Shown here: positions 11,180 through 23,600 of the stretch, piece after piece
How positions within the stretch are numbered: position 1 is the first letter of the stretch
Layout: each line of letters opens with the position of its first letter
Assembly: GCA_009599575.1 (NCBI GenBank)
Contig: VWND01000007.1
Coordinates: 744,001-808,000, forward strand
Source of the DNA: Blumeriella jaapii
Lineage: Eukaryota > Ascomycota > Leotiomycetes > Helotiales > Drepanopezizaceae
DNA length: 64,000 bases
Direction of reading: 5' to 3'
Notes under the pieces: model-generated
The model's database searches: none
The model's input: the letters and a program-made list of their open reading frames with translations, nothing else
Told to the model about the DNA's origin: nothing
Made by a program: the position numbers and the translations under genes

Positions 11180-14100
11180 TCATGTAATGGATGCCGAGGC
11201 CGTCCCTGACCCCAGATCTGTCCCTGCCTCCGACGAGGAAGACGCAGCCGGCCTCTTTTCATTGGCAATAGACTTTCGACCATTGCTTTTATAAAATAGC
11301 ATGACATCCGCTCCTCCTTTCCAGATATGGGCACGAAGAGTAGCAAGACTCATCGTGACCGGCAATTTCTGTACCGTATTAGAAAGATCACCGAATGCGG
11401 AGCTGTAGCTTACTTGATCATAACAATATAGCTCAAGATACTCCTCTGGCCGCAAGGCGTTTGGATCTGGTTCCTCCGGGGGTGCTTCCACTCGTTCTGC
11501 AATGTAGCCCAATATTTTCTTCACGCGAAGCATTCTGTTAGCGTTCAGACGAGAGTTGCCGTCTGAACTAGCAATACTGGGCAACAAGTCTTGCCACGGC
11601 TGTAGGATGAAGGAGACCTTGACCGGCTCCTTCAGTGGGATTCTATTCTGTTGAATGTCAGATAAAATGTCTTGAAGACTATCCAGTTGGTCACCTACCC
11701 GTAAGAGAAGATCGCCTAGCCAAAATGGAGCACGCTCTGTAATCAAAGTTGCGTCCTCTCCAACCGTCGCAACAGTACCCCTATACAGATCTGCGCTGCC
11801 TCCAGATGTCTCTTCTTGAATTATGACAGTGGTTGCAGGTGGGAGCTTCAGAACAGGAGTCTCGTTCGGCAAGCTAGGAATGATTCCGCTCTGCGGTTGA
11901 TACTCCGGATTTTCTTGCAGAGCTCTCTTGTACTCATTCTGAATTCTCTGCACAACACCCAAGAAGTTGTCATCGAATTCCTTCTCTTTCTCCTCGCCGT
12001 TGTTTTCTGGAGGTTCGGATCCATCCAGGGCCTTCCCGTCAATCACAGCAGGCTTTTCTGAAGTCGCAGTCGACGCAGAACGTCCTAATTTCTTACTTCC
12101 AAAAGACATGCTGCCCATGCGGAATTTCTTGCTAAAGAGCGAGTTGTTATCCTTGCCGTTGGTATCTTTGTCGGCATCGGGAGGCTTTTCTTCGACGGGG
12201 TTCTCTGTGGCTGGCTTAGAGCTGGCTTCGGAAGGAGGAGCCGCGCTGGAAAAATAATCGCCACTCTTGTCAGCTCCAGGTAGGCTGGCCTGTGATTCTC
12301 GTTTGTTCGTGGTCGCTCCATCCTCAGGTACACCTGGAAGATGATTAAGCGGACCAGGTGTAGCTATACCAATACCCATCCCCGGAGTCATCGGATACGA
12401 GTGTACGCCGGGCGATGCAACAGAGGTTTCGGACAAGCCCGGTGTTGTTGGGATCTGAATAGACGTAGGTGCAAGGGGCCCGTGGCCACCACTCTTTCTT
12501 ACGGTGTCGATGAGCTCTTTCCGGAACAATTCGTCTCTCTTGACCAACTCGTCTATAAGATTGGAAAACAAATAACGAAGTATCCACTTTCCAAGATTGA
12601 CTGTATATCGTAAGTAAATGTGATGCAGCTCTGATGCGGGTTTGGGATAAACTCACTTCTTTGATCATCTCGGAATTCTATAGGTTCGTCCAACTCAAGC
12701 TCATCGGCATACGTCTCAGCATCGAAGCAGTTGTATTCTTCCAAAACAACAGCAAGACGTCCAGTCCTGGTATCGATTGAGCACCAAGGTGCAACTGCTT
12801 CCATGGTGTTCACTTCGGGCTCGACGTCTTCCAAATGTCTCTTACCAAACGACCGGATCGGGACACACTGTGATCGCTGTCAGCAATATTCAAAAAGCTC
12901 AAAGTGACTGATGTACTTGTAACAGATCCCACAACAGCACATCACCTGCTGTATCAAGAGTTAGAGCCCGGCGGCGATCGTTGAGAAGTTTGTGCTTGAC
13001 AAGTCCATGCTGGCCTTCGATGGTCTCTTCCGGTAAAGCATGGATAGGCAAAATGATACCGATCTCAGGATCGAGAATGATCTCCGAACCTTTCCGCGCA
13101 CCGCTCAATCCGGAAAAGGTTGTGATGGTATCCGAGTCTCTAATTGCTGCTGCTGGGAAGCTGGCTGTATTGGATATCCGGAGAATCGACTGTACAGGAA
13201 TCTCCATTTTTGATTCACTTCCCGTGGGAAGAGGTGGGGATAGCTGCTTGGACCGTGATGTTAAACTAGAAGTTCGTGGATATCTGTAGGCTTCTGGGAG
13301 CTGTATCTCTGACCCTGTATCGACATTTGGCCATCGATTGATGGAAGAGCTGGATGTCGCCGTCCAAATATGCTCTCCACAAACGACGAGTTTGTTTACT
13401 CCGTTCTCTTGCGCAACAGCAAGAGACAGCCCATCATCCATTTCTCCAAAGGTATTTCTGACATCTGTCTTCACGACTAGTCCTGAACGATCACTGCTGT
13501 AAAAGACACCAAGGTCTGGATGATCCGAGAACAAACTCCAGACGCTGTCGTTATGCATAGTCAAAGTATGCATGCAACGACCTGCGGTGACGCTCCATAC
13601 CTTGACAGTCTGATCCGAGCTGGCAGTCATGATGGCGTCTCCACTCTCGTTCATAAGAATATCTCTGATGTTATCCGTGTGCCCAACGAATTTCGTCACT
13701 CTCTTTCCCGTCCTGGGATCCCACAATCTGACGATGGATTCTGGTCCTCCGCTCGCCAGTATGTTTCGACTAACACTAAGTGCATAAACCGATCCTTTTT
13801 CACTCGTCTCTTCGTCGCCAACACTGATTTCAAGCTTCTTTCCCGCACCACTGAGATCCCATAGGCACACCTTCCGGTCGAGTCCTCCCGATGCGACCCA
13901 GTCGGCTTGAGGACTCGGCGTCGCAACGCACTTCACGTAGTCGGCATGCTGCCCGATTGTCTGTGGCGCCTCCGACTCATTCGACAGCGGCCGCCATACT
14001 CGGACAGTCAGATCCGAAGATGCTGAAACCAACGCCGTGTTGTTCTGTGCCAATACGATGTCGTTGACCCAGTGTGTGTGAGCCTGTGTCTGGGCACGAA

Positions 14101-14512
14101 AGGTCGTCGAGGTCGAAGGCTGGGTCTCGGATCTCGCGTCTGATGGATCATCTGGAGAATCGAAGGGGTTCTCGGGGGGGGTAGACGGCTTCAAGCTGAG
14201 GTTCAGATTCCAAGCACAAATGGCGCCGTCCCGTCCTCCGGAATAGCTGCACAGTTGTTTATCAGCTTTCGCAATCCACGGACCCCGCCTCTAGTCTCCT
14301 CAAGCACCACCACGTCCCCTCACTCACAGGATAGATTGATCTCTGTCGACCGCGAGGCCATTCACTCCCAGTCTGTGGCCGCCCGGAGAATTTGCCAGTG
14401 GCAGGACTGTCTAGATCAGCATATCGCACATCGCACGCCACAACGTCCCGCCGCCCAGACCCGACGCCATCTTACCATAACTGATCCTCTGTCTTGCCTT
14501 CTTGTTGGCCAT
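11180..14512 (-). CDS. WD40 protein of the WDR48/UAF1/Bun107 family (deubiquitinase cofactor)
   Basis: Members of this family bind and activate ubiquitin-specific proteases of the Ubp9/USP1/USP12 type. Seven exons (14476-14512, 14328-14406, 12917-14246, 12657-12867, 11699-12600, 11414-11647, 11180-11368) give 993 aa, all in phase. The N-terminal half is a WD40 propeller, with repeats such as [41 protein letters not shown] and [11 protein letters not shown] low-complexity linker follows, then the conserved C-terminal DUF3337-type region ([38 protein letters not shown]). Two late introns, 11648-11698 (51 nt) and 11369-11413 (45 nt), are multiples of three without stops and are hidden in a simple ORF; removing them restores family spacing. 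It should not be confused with CreC/WDR20, a different WD40 family. Confidence 0.88.
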
Positions 14513-15165
14513 AGCCCCGGTGTGATCAATGGTAGCTGGAGAAGCGCGGTAATGGACGTCGTCGCATTACGACTTGCGCACACCAGGCGACGACGTTGCA
14601 ATCCACCCACTATATCTCTTGCTCGGAATTGGAGATCGCCGAGCATTTGGTTTGGCAGGTGGGCGGGCGTGAGCCGCCTTGAGTAACGTGCAGCGACGAA
14701 CCACTTTACGATGTACAGAACAGTATTGTACAAGCATCGAAGCTTGAGGCGTCTTGGACCATGATCAGCAAAACATGCCAATCAGCAGATACTGGGTAAG
14801 GTATCGGTGCAGTTGAAGCTTCATCGTAGGGACGTCTGCACTCGGAGGAGAGACCTATCTATCTGTACTATACATCGGTGCTCTCCTGGTTTCAGTGTCA
14901 TGGGGCAACGAACGCGCCCCAAGGTCGCAGACTCCAAGCCCCTTCTCTCCCATTACAGCGTTGGTCATTGTACAGTGCCTCAATGGGTACCTATCGTAGG
15001 ATCTGGGAGGTCGCTTTGCTCCCATCGCAAACCGTCTTTTGACAGCATATTGTGTGATCTGATCAAGCAGCTTTTCCTGTCTATGTGCAAAAGAAGATAA
15101 GCAAAAAGGGTATCTCCGTATTTCCATGCTCCGATTGCCCAAAACGCCACAGAAGTAAGAAATCC
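14513..15165. other. Intergenic spacer between ULP1 and the WD40 gene
   Basis: A 653-bp gap between two minus-strand genes that holds the ULP1 3' UTR and the promoter of the WD40 gene. Short frames here lack codon structure or family resemblance. No RNA gene or repeat was recognised. Confidence 0.45.
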
Positions 15166-16657
15166 TCAAGAAAAAAATCCTTCCGAGTTCCACGAGAACT
15201 CCCCCGTGAACCCCTGGTTCAGTAAAATGGCAGCGATGTTCTTTCGCTGTTGTACCAAGTCCGTCTCACGGTAGCACTCCGGATTCAATCCCATGGCAAC
15301 ACAGAACGCGTTGGTGCATAGGAAGACCCCGCAGTCAAAGCCATTGGACTGATAAGAGCACCGCGTGGGAGAGATTGTCCACTCGCTTGCGATGTACTTC
15401 TCCCCCAGCATGTGCTTCACCCAACGTTCCATGTTCCGAAGAATGTTACCACCGGTACTACCCATGCTGTCGAGATATTCGATTGTCCTTGCCACAGGGC
15501 GTACGACGCCCAATGTCCAGTGTGCTCCCTTGTTGATTGGTATCAAAAGCGTTTCAACCTCTAAGAGCGAGGCGCCGGGTATCTTCTTGCGCTTCATCAA
15601 TCTGTCAAATTGTTCGGGTCCTCTTTCCTCGAGCTTCTTGTAGAAAAAGCTGGTGTGGGCAAAGACTTTGGGGACCGAACTGGGCGGTTCCCCGTTTGCT
15701 TCATCCTCAGCAATAGCCGCTGCATTTGCTGCATTTGCGACCCATTCGACGTATGAATTTATGATCTCGTCATTCAACCATTGTCCGTTTCCAAGCAGTG
15801 TCTGGAAGTCGTGCTTCCTCAATGGATTTCCTTCCATGGATTTCGTGAACACCCGCTCGCTGTCCCTCGAGTATTTGATCTCATTGATCATCTTCTCCCA
15901 GCTGGGGCGCAGTGTTGCAATAAGTGGTTTCAGAGGGCGTTGACGTCTCAATCGACGCTCTTTCGCTGCTTTCCGCACAGAATCCCTTTTCCTCTTCTCA
16001 TCCTCTTCCCTCGATTTTTTGATTTCCACCTTTTTAGAAGTGGAAATCCGAAGAAAGGGCGTGTCGTCGTTGTCGTCAAATCCGACCAATAACGCTCGAA
16101 GACGATCACTTAGACTTACATCTGAGCTCAATGGTCGAGGTGTTGATATTGGCCTGGCGACGTTCTGAACGATGCGCCTCGTTGGTGTCTCATCTCCATT
16201 TCTTATTGAAGAGCTTCGCGCTGGGGAAAGGGATGAGGTTGGAGTTGGTAGTGTGTCTTCGGGATGGACGGGTTTCAATCGGTCCAAAGGCCCATCGAGA
16301 CTCGGCTTGCTAGCGGAGGCCCCTGGAGATGTTCGCGGTCTCGCTGACGAACCTATTTTCCTGGAGCCGCCAATTGCGAGTACCGGGGGTGTCCAATGAG
16401 CGTCGAGAAGCTCTTGCTTCTCTCTCTCAGTCTCGCAGCCTGCAAAATTGATGGGACCGACTGCGCGTTGTGGAATTTCGGCAATCGATTTGGGTCGCGT
16501 CATCTTCAGGCGCTTCAAAGTAGCGGTTCCGTCATTTCTCTGCGCAGATGTCTCAATGTGGTTTTCTGCGATATCTATTTCTGATCAGCACCAGCCTTGC
16601 CTTGGTCTCCTCGGAGCCGAGGCTGAGCTTCTTACCCTCTTGCAACCCAGATTCCAT
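15166..16657 (-). CDS. ULP1: SUMO protease, Ulp1 family (peptidase C48)
   Basis: A cysteine protease that matures SUMO and removes it from conjugates, usually at nuclear pores. Two exons, 16636-16657 and 15166-16574, give 476 aa; the first exon encodes only seven residues plus one base (MESGLQE). The N-terminal half is basic and low-complexity with an Arg/Lys/Glu-rich helix, probably the localisation region. The C-terminal C48 domain starts near the block WLNDEIINSYVEWV and carries the catalytic residues His359 (HWTLGVV), Asp376 (YLDSMGS), Gln416 (YQSNGFD) and Cys422 (GFDCGVF). It is shorter than yeast Ulp1 but has the complete catalytic domain. Ulp1 versus Ulp2 is assigned on the compact C-terminal domain. 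Confidence 0.9.
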
Positions 16658-17372
16658 CGTAGTATACGTAGTAACGGCGACGTAGATCGCAGACCAAAAG
16701 CCCTGAGCCCAACTGTATAATCTTTGCACTGCGGCGACGGTTGATCTGGCAGGAGGTTGTTGTTGTGCGATGATGGGCTGGGGGCTCTGTTAGCTGTGCG
16801 ATTCGTTGACTGATTGGCGGGCGCTACGTAAATGCGCGCGCGCTCTTACCTCAATGAGGAAGACCGAGCGACGGTTCAGCTCTTCCGCCGCTTTTCTCTT
16901 GGTGCTCTGCATCGCAAGAAGTGTCACGGCAGCACCGATATTTCAAGGTTTTGGTGTCGTTGGTTGCGTTCACTTCACAACAACTTGACTGGGATCCACG
17001 CGACAGGCTGCTTGCGGGTGACAGGGCTGCTTGCGGCGACCGGGACATGTTTAAGGTTTCGCGCTAAGTGGAAGTCGTTAGCGCGGAAGGACCCCTGTGG
17101 TAAGCGAGGAGGCTTCGAACATGCCCTCTTCCGAGAGCGACTCCTTTGTGTGCTTTGTGTAGCTTCTTTATTTTCTTTCAATCATCGGGGCTATACACAG
17201 AGAATTCCAAGCGGCGTTTTACTGTTTCGCAAACTTCCAATTTACCGTGAAAAATCCCGGTTCACCTTAGTTGGCCTGGAGGGGAGTGCACCTGTGTTTA
17301 CACACCACGTAAAGATCAATACAACATGTAACGCGGAATGAAGATATCCTAAATTCTTTACACAGACTCATG
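16658..17372. other. Intergenic region upstream of ULP1
   Basis: A 715-bp gap holding the ULP1 promoter and the 3' end of the phenol monooxygenase gene. A plus-strand open frame at 16832-17341 (169 codons) has no recognisable motif, is Arg/Cys/Leu-rich, and is treated as chance. No RNA gene or repeat was identified. Confidence 0.45.
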
Positions 17373-19421
17373 TTACAGCTGCACACGCGGCTCGCCCAAT
17401 GGCTTCGCACAAAATGCCGAGAAATACTGGTTCAGCGCATCCACAGTCCCGCTGTCTCCAGATAACGCGGCAACAATGCCAACATACCCATCCGGCCTCA
17501 CGACAATAACACCACCCTTCTCCTCGTCCAATCCCATCTTGGCATGCGCGGCAGCCTTGGCGTCAGGTACTCTACGATCCCAGATATCATCCGCGTAAAC
17601 ATGGTCTCTGTATCTTGCTAATATGTCGGGCACATCTCTGGAAATTTCGATGCTGCTTCGCTTACTTGCAAAGACCGTGCAGAATGTGAAGAAGTGGCTG
17701 TGTGGATTATCTTGTTCATGGTGAGACACCTTTTCGATATCAGGCCGCAAATAAGTACTTAGGAACGAGTTCTTCTTCTTGAGACCTTGAGCGAATTCTC
17801 CGAGAGCCTTCTTGGTGGTTGATGGATTGCCGGCAAAAACGTAGACTCTGAAGGAGCCGTTGACTGGAATTTCTTGTTCGAGGTGTACCACGTTGGCGTC
17901 AACAACTCGGGTGACGTCTGAATTGATAAGGATACGACCGGTGCGATTCTTGTTGCCTTTCGGATTAATGAGGCTAGACTGGGCAGGGTGCGAGGTGCCC
18001 CAGTTAAGTGAATTTGGCTTGTAGGCTACACCGTAACCACTTGTGAATTCACAAGACTCTTTGAAAGTCTTGATGAACTCGTTCTCGTTCTCGCTCTCAC
18101 CAGGCTTGTCTGATTCTGTAGCTGCTGCAACGTGTTTTGCGGCAGGTGCTTTCTGAGAGAAGAGTGCAGCGTACTTGGCATCAAAATCCAGAAGATTCTC
18201 AGCAATCAGCTTCCGCTCCGATTCGTAGGTGTGGAGTAGCGACCGGTCTGCAAATCCTGCTTCTACGTGGTGAATCTTCCAAGCCAGATTGAGAGCATCG
18301 AGAAATGCGGTGTTCATGCCCTGGCCGGCTTTTGGCTGCCTTGAATGAGTACACAGCCACAAAAAATTGGAAGACACTTACACTGTGGGTATGGCAGGCA
18401 TCACCTCCCATAAACACTCGATGGTCAAGTGTATACTTTTCCGCGATCCCTTGTCCGATCGGATACACGGAATACCATTCTACTCGCTCCCATTCGATTT
18501 GGTAGGGTGCCAGGATACGCTTGGCGGAACTTTGCACTTCTTCCTCTGTTGCTGATTTCCTTGGATTCCAGTCCTTGTCGGTGGAAGAAGCGATCTGGAT
18601 GTACAAGCGGACCATGTTGCCTTCTCGAGGAATGACCATAATCGAACCATGATCGGAATGAATTGTACATTTCATCTGAAGGATGTCAGCCTAGTCGTTG
18701 TGGCCACCTCAGCCAATGAAGATGTAGATACCTTAATGTCAGGAAAATCCGTCTTCACGACACCGTCCATAACCCCCCACACATGAGCAATAGGATCTTT
18801 GTGTTTGACCTCGATCTTCAGCTGATCCCGTACGAAGGATCTCGCTCCCTCGCCACCGAACAGGTACTTCGCCTTTACAGTCTCCTTTTCTTTCCCGTCA
18901 ACATGCTCCAGATCCACCTCGACGGGGTACTCTGGATCTTTCGCTTCATCGGACCTGAAGCCCTTGATAGTCCACGGTCTCTCAATCGCAACTCCGTTCT
19001 TCTCCAGATCCGCTATGAAAGCTCGCTCGATCAAGCCTTGATGCAAAAGAGTGGTAAAGGGATATCTGGCATCGATGAAACTCGGACAGCTGGCCCATGT
19101 TCCCGTTCTTTGGATGCCTTTCCCGCTCGCGCTAGGATCCCAGAACGCCACTTCGTAGACTTTGGCAGGTTTATGAGCCATGATTGCCGGTTTCAAGCCC
19201 ATATTGCGCAGAAGATCCAAGGACCGAGGTTGAATCCCATCTGCTCGGCCGGTCTTCGTAGGCTCCGGCCGCTTATCAATGTGCTTGATTTTGTAACCCC
19301 ATCGCGCCAAGCACGTAGATAGCAACAGACCTACAGGTCCAGCACCAATGATGACGATATCGTACTCATTTGAACTGTGGTTCTTGTGAACCGTTTCCCG
19401 AGGGGTAAAGCTCGCGTCCAT
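17373..19421 (-). CDS. FAD-dependent phenol 2-monooxygenase (phenol hydroxylase family)
   Basis: Flavoprotein aromatic hydroxylases of this family insert one oxygen of O2 into phenol or related aromatics using NADPH, giving catechols for ring cleavage. Three exons, 18732-19421, 18382-18675 and 17373-18335, give 648 aa, the usual size. The first ATG of the frame (19421) is chosen. The Rossmann FAD motif [11 protein letters not shown] is at about residues 24-34 and the second FAD-contact motif [17 protein letters not shown] spans the exon 2/3 junction. The C-terminal region is the thioredoxin-like phenol-hydroxylase domain, ending near [11 protein letters not shown]. No ring-cleavage or other aromatic-catabolism gene was recognised nearby, so its substrate remains open; a role in secondary metabolism is also possible. 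Confidence 0.88.
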
Positions 19422-20625
19422 GGTTGCCACAGATGGTTGAAGCTTTGCAGAAGACAGCACACGAGATGGCAAGCCTGATGAGAGCGTCCAAGAGAGGAGA
19501 GGGAAGGATGGCTATAGGCGGGCTGATGTGGCCACGAGATGATGCACATAGACTGTGTAACGCAACGAAAGAGAGCGATCGGGCAGGATTAAGTACTGTG
19601 CTGTAGGAGTCGCATTCTCACGGAGGCAAACCGGAGTTGATGACGGCAGATATATCGGGTTCCAGATGCATGTCATCCTTATCCAATGGCATGGATGCAA
19701 TTTCTTCGGCACAAGAATCGGTACCTTGAGAGGGGCCTACGGTAGGCAGGCAGCGGAAAAAGGAAGGCGGGGCGGGGCGGGGAAGGGCGGGGAGGGCTTG
19801 GCCGGATTGTCGTCCGCCATCCTTTCTCAACCTCGACTGCTCGACTTCATCTTTCCGATGTGATGGAGGTGATGCTGGTCACTCGCATGTCGTGACAGTG
19901 AGTTGAGACCGACCAACTACTGAAATCGACGTTGAGCACACACACATGCTGCTACGGTACGTCACCGGTACTGTGGCGAGTTCGGCTGCTTGACGGCATT
20001 GAGGTGAGTTTTACATCGAGCAATTCTTACTAAAGCCGTGTTTTTGGCTGGGATGACCTGGCTGTTGGGCCTGCTTGTCTGCCTGTCTGCCTCTCTGCCT
20101 GTCTTGCCTCTTTCGTTGAATTGCTGCGTACGAAACGAATCTTGCTAGAGCAGATACGAATGACACTTCGCGATAAGCGCGCTATGAGCTTTCACAGCCT
20201 TTCCTTTCGCCTCGATGTAAAAGGCTGGACTCCTGAGGAGTCGGATCGTTGCTCGGCCTGGTTTTGGTTGTCTGCGATGCTATCAACCATATCACAAAAA
20301 CGATGTTTTCCTCTGCTCGTCTCAAAATTCAGTCTTTTCATTCATCTCTCAGACCTAGCCTGGCTATGTCTGGGTCGTCCCGTGACGCTTCCCAGTTATG
20401 AGAGGAGGTTTCGATGTTGTCGAGAACTTGATATGTGACCTTCACCTTCTTGGGTTGCAGAAAGGCTCGCTTAACAGCGTAGGTGCCGTCGTGACCAATT
20501 TCGATCTCGCCAAACACTCACTCCCGATCCCATCTTTCTTTACTTCGAATGAGATCAAACCTCGGCTCCCCCAATGAAATGTGCTTCGAGCTGTGAACCA
20601 CTATAGAAAGCCCGTTTCCTTCAAG
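19422..20625. promoter_or_regulatory. Divergent intergenic region, phenol monooxygenase / uncharacterised gene
   Basis: A 1.2-kb gap between head-to-head genes. It contains a G-rich run of GGGGC-type units near 19766-19796 and short CTGCCTGT/CTGCCTCT repeats near 20076-20110. Open frames are short and unconvincing. It should carry both promoters; no specific site was recognised. Confidence 0.45.
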
Positions 20626-23600
20626 ATGAAATTCTCAATGCCTCCGGATCTAGACAAGCCATTGCCAGTCACCCCAGCCAGCGCTGGTCGTGGCTCGACC
20701 CACTTCATCGACAGGCTGGCTTACCGGTCACGGCTTGGGTGGGATGAACAGAGTAAGTCTTCTTGAGATGACTGCCTGTCAAGCTAACCAGCAACAGGAT
20801 GCCGTAGATATATCGTGACCACTCTCTCGTGGGTGCCTCGCAATTACGAATACGAGGACGGGTTGAGGTTGATCCACGCTGAACTCGAGACCGCCTTTGG
20901 GGACGAGAATGGCGACCTCGCTTTTGGTGTTCTAGAAGAACTGATTGAGGTTGAAGGGGTTCCCCCATTTCCCGAGTCTCTGTTCCAGCGTTGGAAGCAC
21001 CAGCATAGGCACCGCAAAGTAAGCCTCTGGCTCACCCAACCAGACCAGTCTCACTCACTTCTCTTGCAGGACGATTTACAGCTACCCCATGTGCCACATA
21101 CCAGAACAATCCAAGGTGATATTCTTTATCGTACATAGCGTAGGTGGTGGCTCATCTTTTCAGGTCCAACAATACCAACCGAAAAACTTCGACTGTCCCG
21201 TTCTGAGAGCCGCAATCTGCAGCATCCGACTCTCGGACGCGCTTTCTGGTCTGGGTTTTGCTCGTTTGACAGAATATGTAATCGATAACGCTTGGTTTGT
21301 GTCCACTAGACGTCGAACTCGGATCTGGTCCTGTAAGTCGAGAAATATCCCTGTTCTTGGTTGGTCGTATCTGTATTGAGATACAGCGTGCATGAGATGA
21401 TTGACAGGATCTTCTAACCTCCTTCAGTACCAACGCCAAAGGAACATAGAGAAAAGCTCTCGGATCCAAGCTTTGGGCGAGGCGGCATTATCCTCGGTAT
21501 AAAGTTCTATCCGAAGATCAAGGCGGCACAAGAGCCAGTGAAACAGGAGAACAGCCTTTGTTCGGACTGCGTCTCAGAGCTATTCAGGAGATTTGGTAGG
21601 AAGTGTGCAGCTCTATCTAGCACCGCCGCAAGCTCCCCAAAGGAGCTGCTGGAGCAGCAAGGTTTGGAGAAAAACTTCGGCATGTTGATGAAGAAGATGC
21701 TACACAGCGAGGTGATCTCCAAGTTTGAATTTGATAAACACCTACAGAAGATGCACTGGCCGGAAGAGGTAGGCATCCCCAACGCAAACTTTGCTAGAAA
21801 GTTTGACTTGGTCCCCAGGGGCGAAGTCCTACCTATCGAAGTTTTCAAGGGCCTCCGTCAAAGCAGTGTAGATGAGGAGGACGTTCGGATACTGGGACAG
21901 TTATGGCAATCTGCTCGTGAGAGAATCGAGTCCCTCGAGGCAAAGAGCGAGCTCGAGGTCAACAGTGTGGCAAACCAGAAACTCTTTGAGCTTTACATTT
22001 CACATTACCGCTCGCCTCTGCACCCAGTCCTGTTTTATGATAGTGGACTAGACTTTGACTGGAATAACGACGAACCAAAAAGCGTATCACGCAAAGCCCT
22101 TCGAGACACAGAGACAAATTCGTCACCAGAACGATTTCGACCACGAAGTGCTTCCGAGCCTGCACACATCAGCTCTCTGGATCGACGTCAAGACCTAGAT
22201 TCCACTTATCTCTTAGAACCCAAAGTATTCAAGGCCACACCTCGGGGCGGGGGCCATGTGGCGAGCCGAGGAAATCACGAAAATTCGGCCTCGTCGCGAG
22301 TGTATGTTGACAACAACATTGGCCCGGCAAACCGCTCATCCTCGACCGCGAGGCGACACTCTGTCAATCCTGCTCGCCCTTTGCTTCCGACTCACCCCCA
22401 GACAAGGCCAATGGCATTCAACGACAAAAGCGAGGATACTCGCGCGTTCGATAAGCTATTTGCCAGCTCCGGCATGACGATTCAAGAATCGAATCGCGAC
22501 AATAGCAACCGTCACAACAATCGGAAGCGCTCGGCTACCGATTTGGGTCAGAAGTATTCCAGGCAAGATCTTGCTCACCCACTACTGCAGACACACACCA
22601 CGCCACTACAAATCCGCAAGCCTTCTAACCATCAAGTGCTGAATAGCAACGCCGTGTCGAGCACTCCAATCTACCCACCGCGCAGAGAAAGCATTCGCAA
22701 CTTCCAAGAGCCGAGCACATCTCCTACCCGTGGTCGCGAGCACACTCATCGGCGCAAGAACAGCGACACTCCATCTGCCTTCCGGTCTACGACCTCGACT
22801 TACAGGAGCGATCGCCTTTCCGACGCATCCCCATCTCTGGACAACGCCCGATCAACTTCCTTGAGCCAGCAGGCGCAATACCACTCTGAGTCGACGGGAA
22901 TTATCGGAAACTTCGTGCCAATCGGTGCGGAGGATATGGCGAGCTCGCATTCTCTTTCGAGCGGCAGCAAGAACATGCATTCGTCTGTTTTTGGTCACCA
23001 GAGTCATAAGGTTTCCTTACTAACAAGGTCAACAGATACAACAAGCCTAGCAAGATCCCCCGTCCAAACCCATACCAGTTTGAGCCCGACACGCCTGAGC
23101 AGTACAGCCAGCAGCGCCAGACCCAGTTCGCGGACTTCCTTGACAAACATGCTGCAGCTGTGCCTGCACCCAGCCCTAGTCCTCGGGGGCATGTGAAGAA
23201 CTCTCGATCAGAAGGAAACGATCTGTTTGTCTCTCGAGAGAACGAGCCACTGATGCCGCCTAAGCCAAGCTACACACTTCATCGAAGCGAGTCCTCTCCA
23301 GTCCTGGTCGCTTCTCCCTTCGAGACCTCTCGTTACAGAAGCCCGAGTCCAGACATTCCTGCTTATTACCGCGAGGGCATAGGTCGTACTGCTCAAATCC
23401 ATCGCGGCCGATCTCCTTCTCCTTCCCGCACCAACCACAAGTACGAAGAGGCTCGTATCTACTATCGGGTACCCCAAGAGAATCTGCGCACCCAGTCCCC
23501 TGTCCGACGTGGGAGTGAGTCGAACGATAGCAACCACTACTCGTCAGGATCTGGCCGCCAATCTCCAGCCCGTCGAGAGAATACCCAGGAAAAGCTGTAC

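Noticed and set aside
17373..19421. Phenol monooxygenase as part of an aromatic-degradation or secondary-metabolite cluster
   Set aside because: The neighbours are housekeeping genes (ULP1) and an uncharacterised scaffold-like protein; no dioxygenase, transporter or regulator partner is adjacent.
21278..21309. A 32-nt intron in the 1239-aa gene
   Set aside because: Too short, and the resulting frame meets a stop; the 150-nt intron 21278-21427 restores continuous phase.
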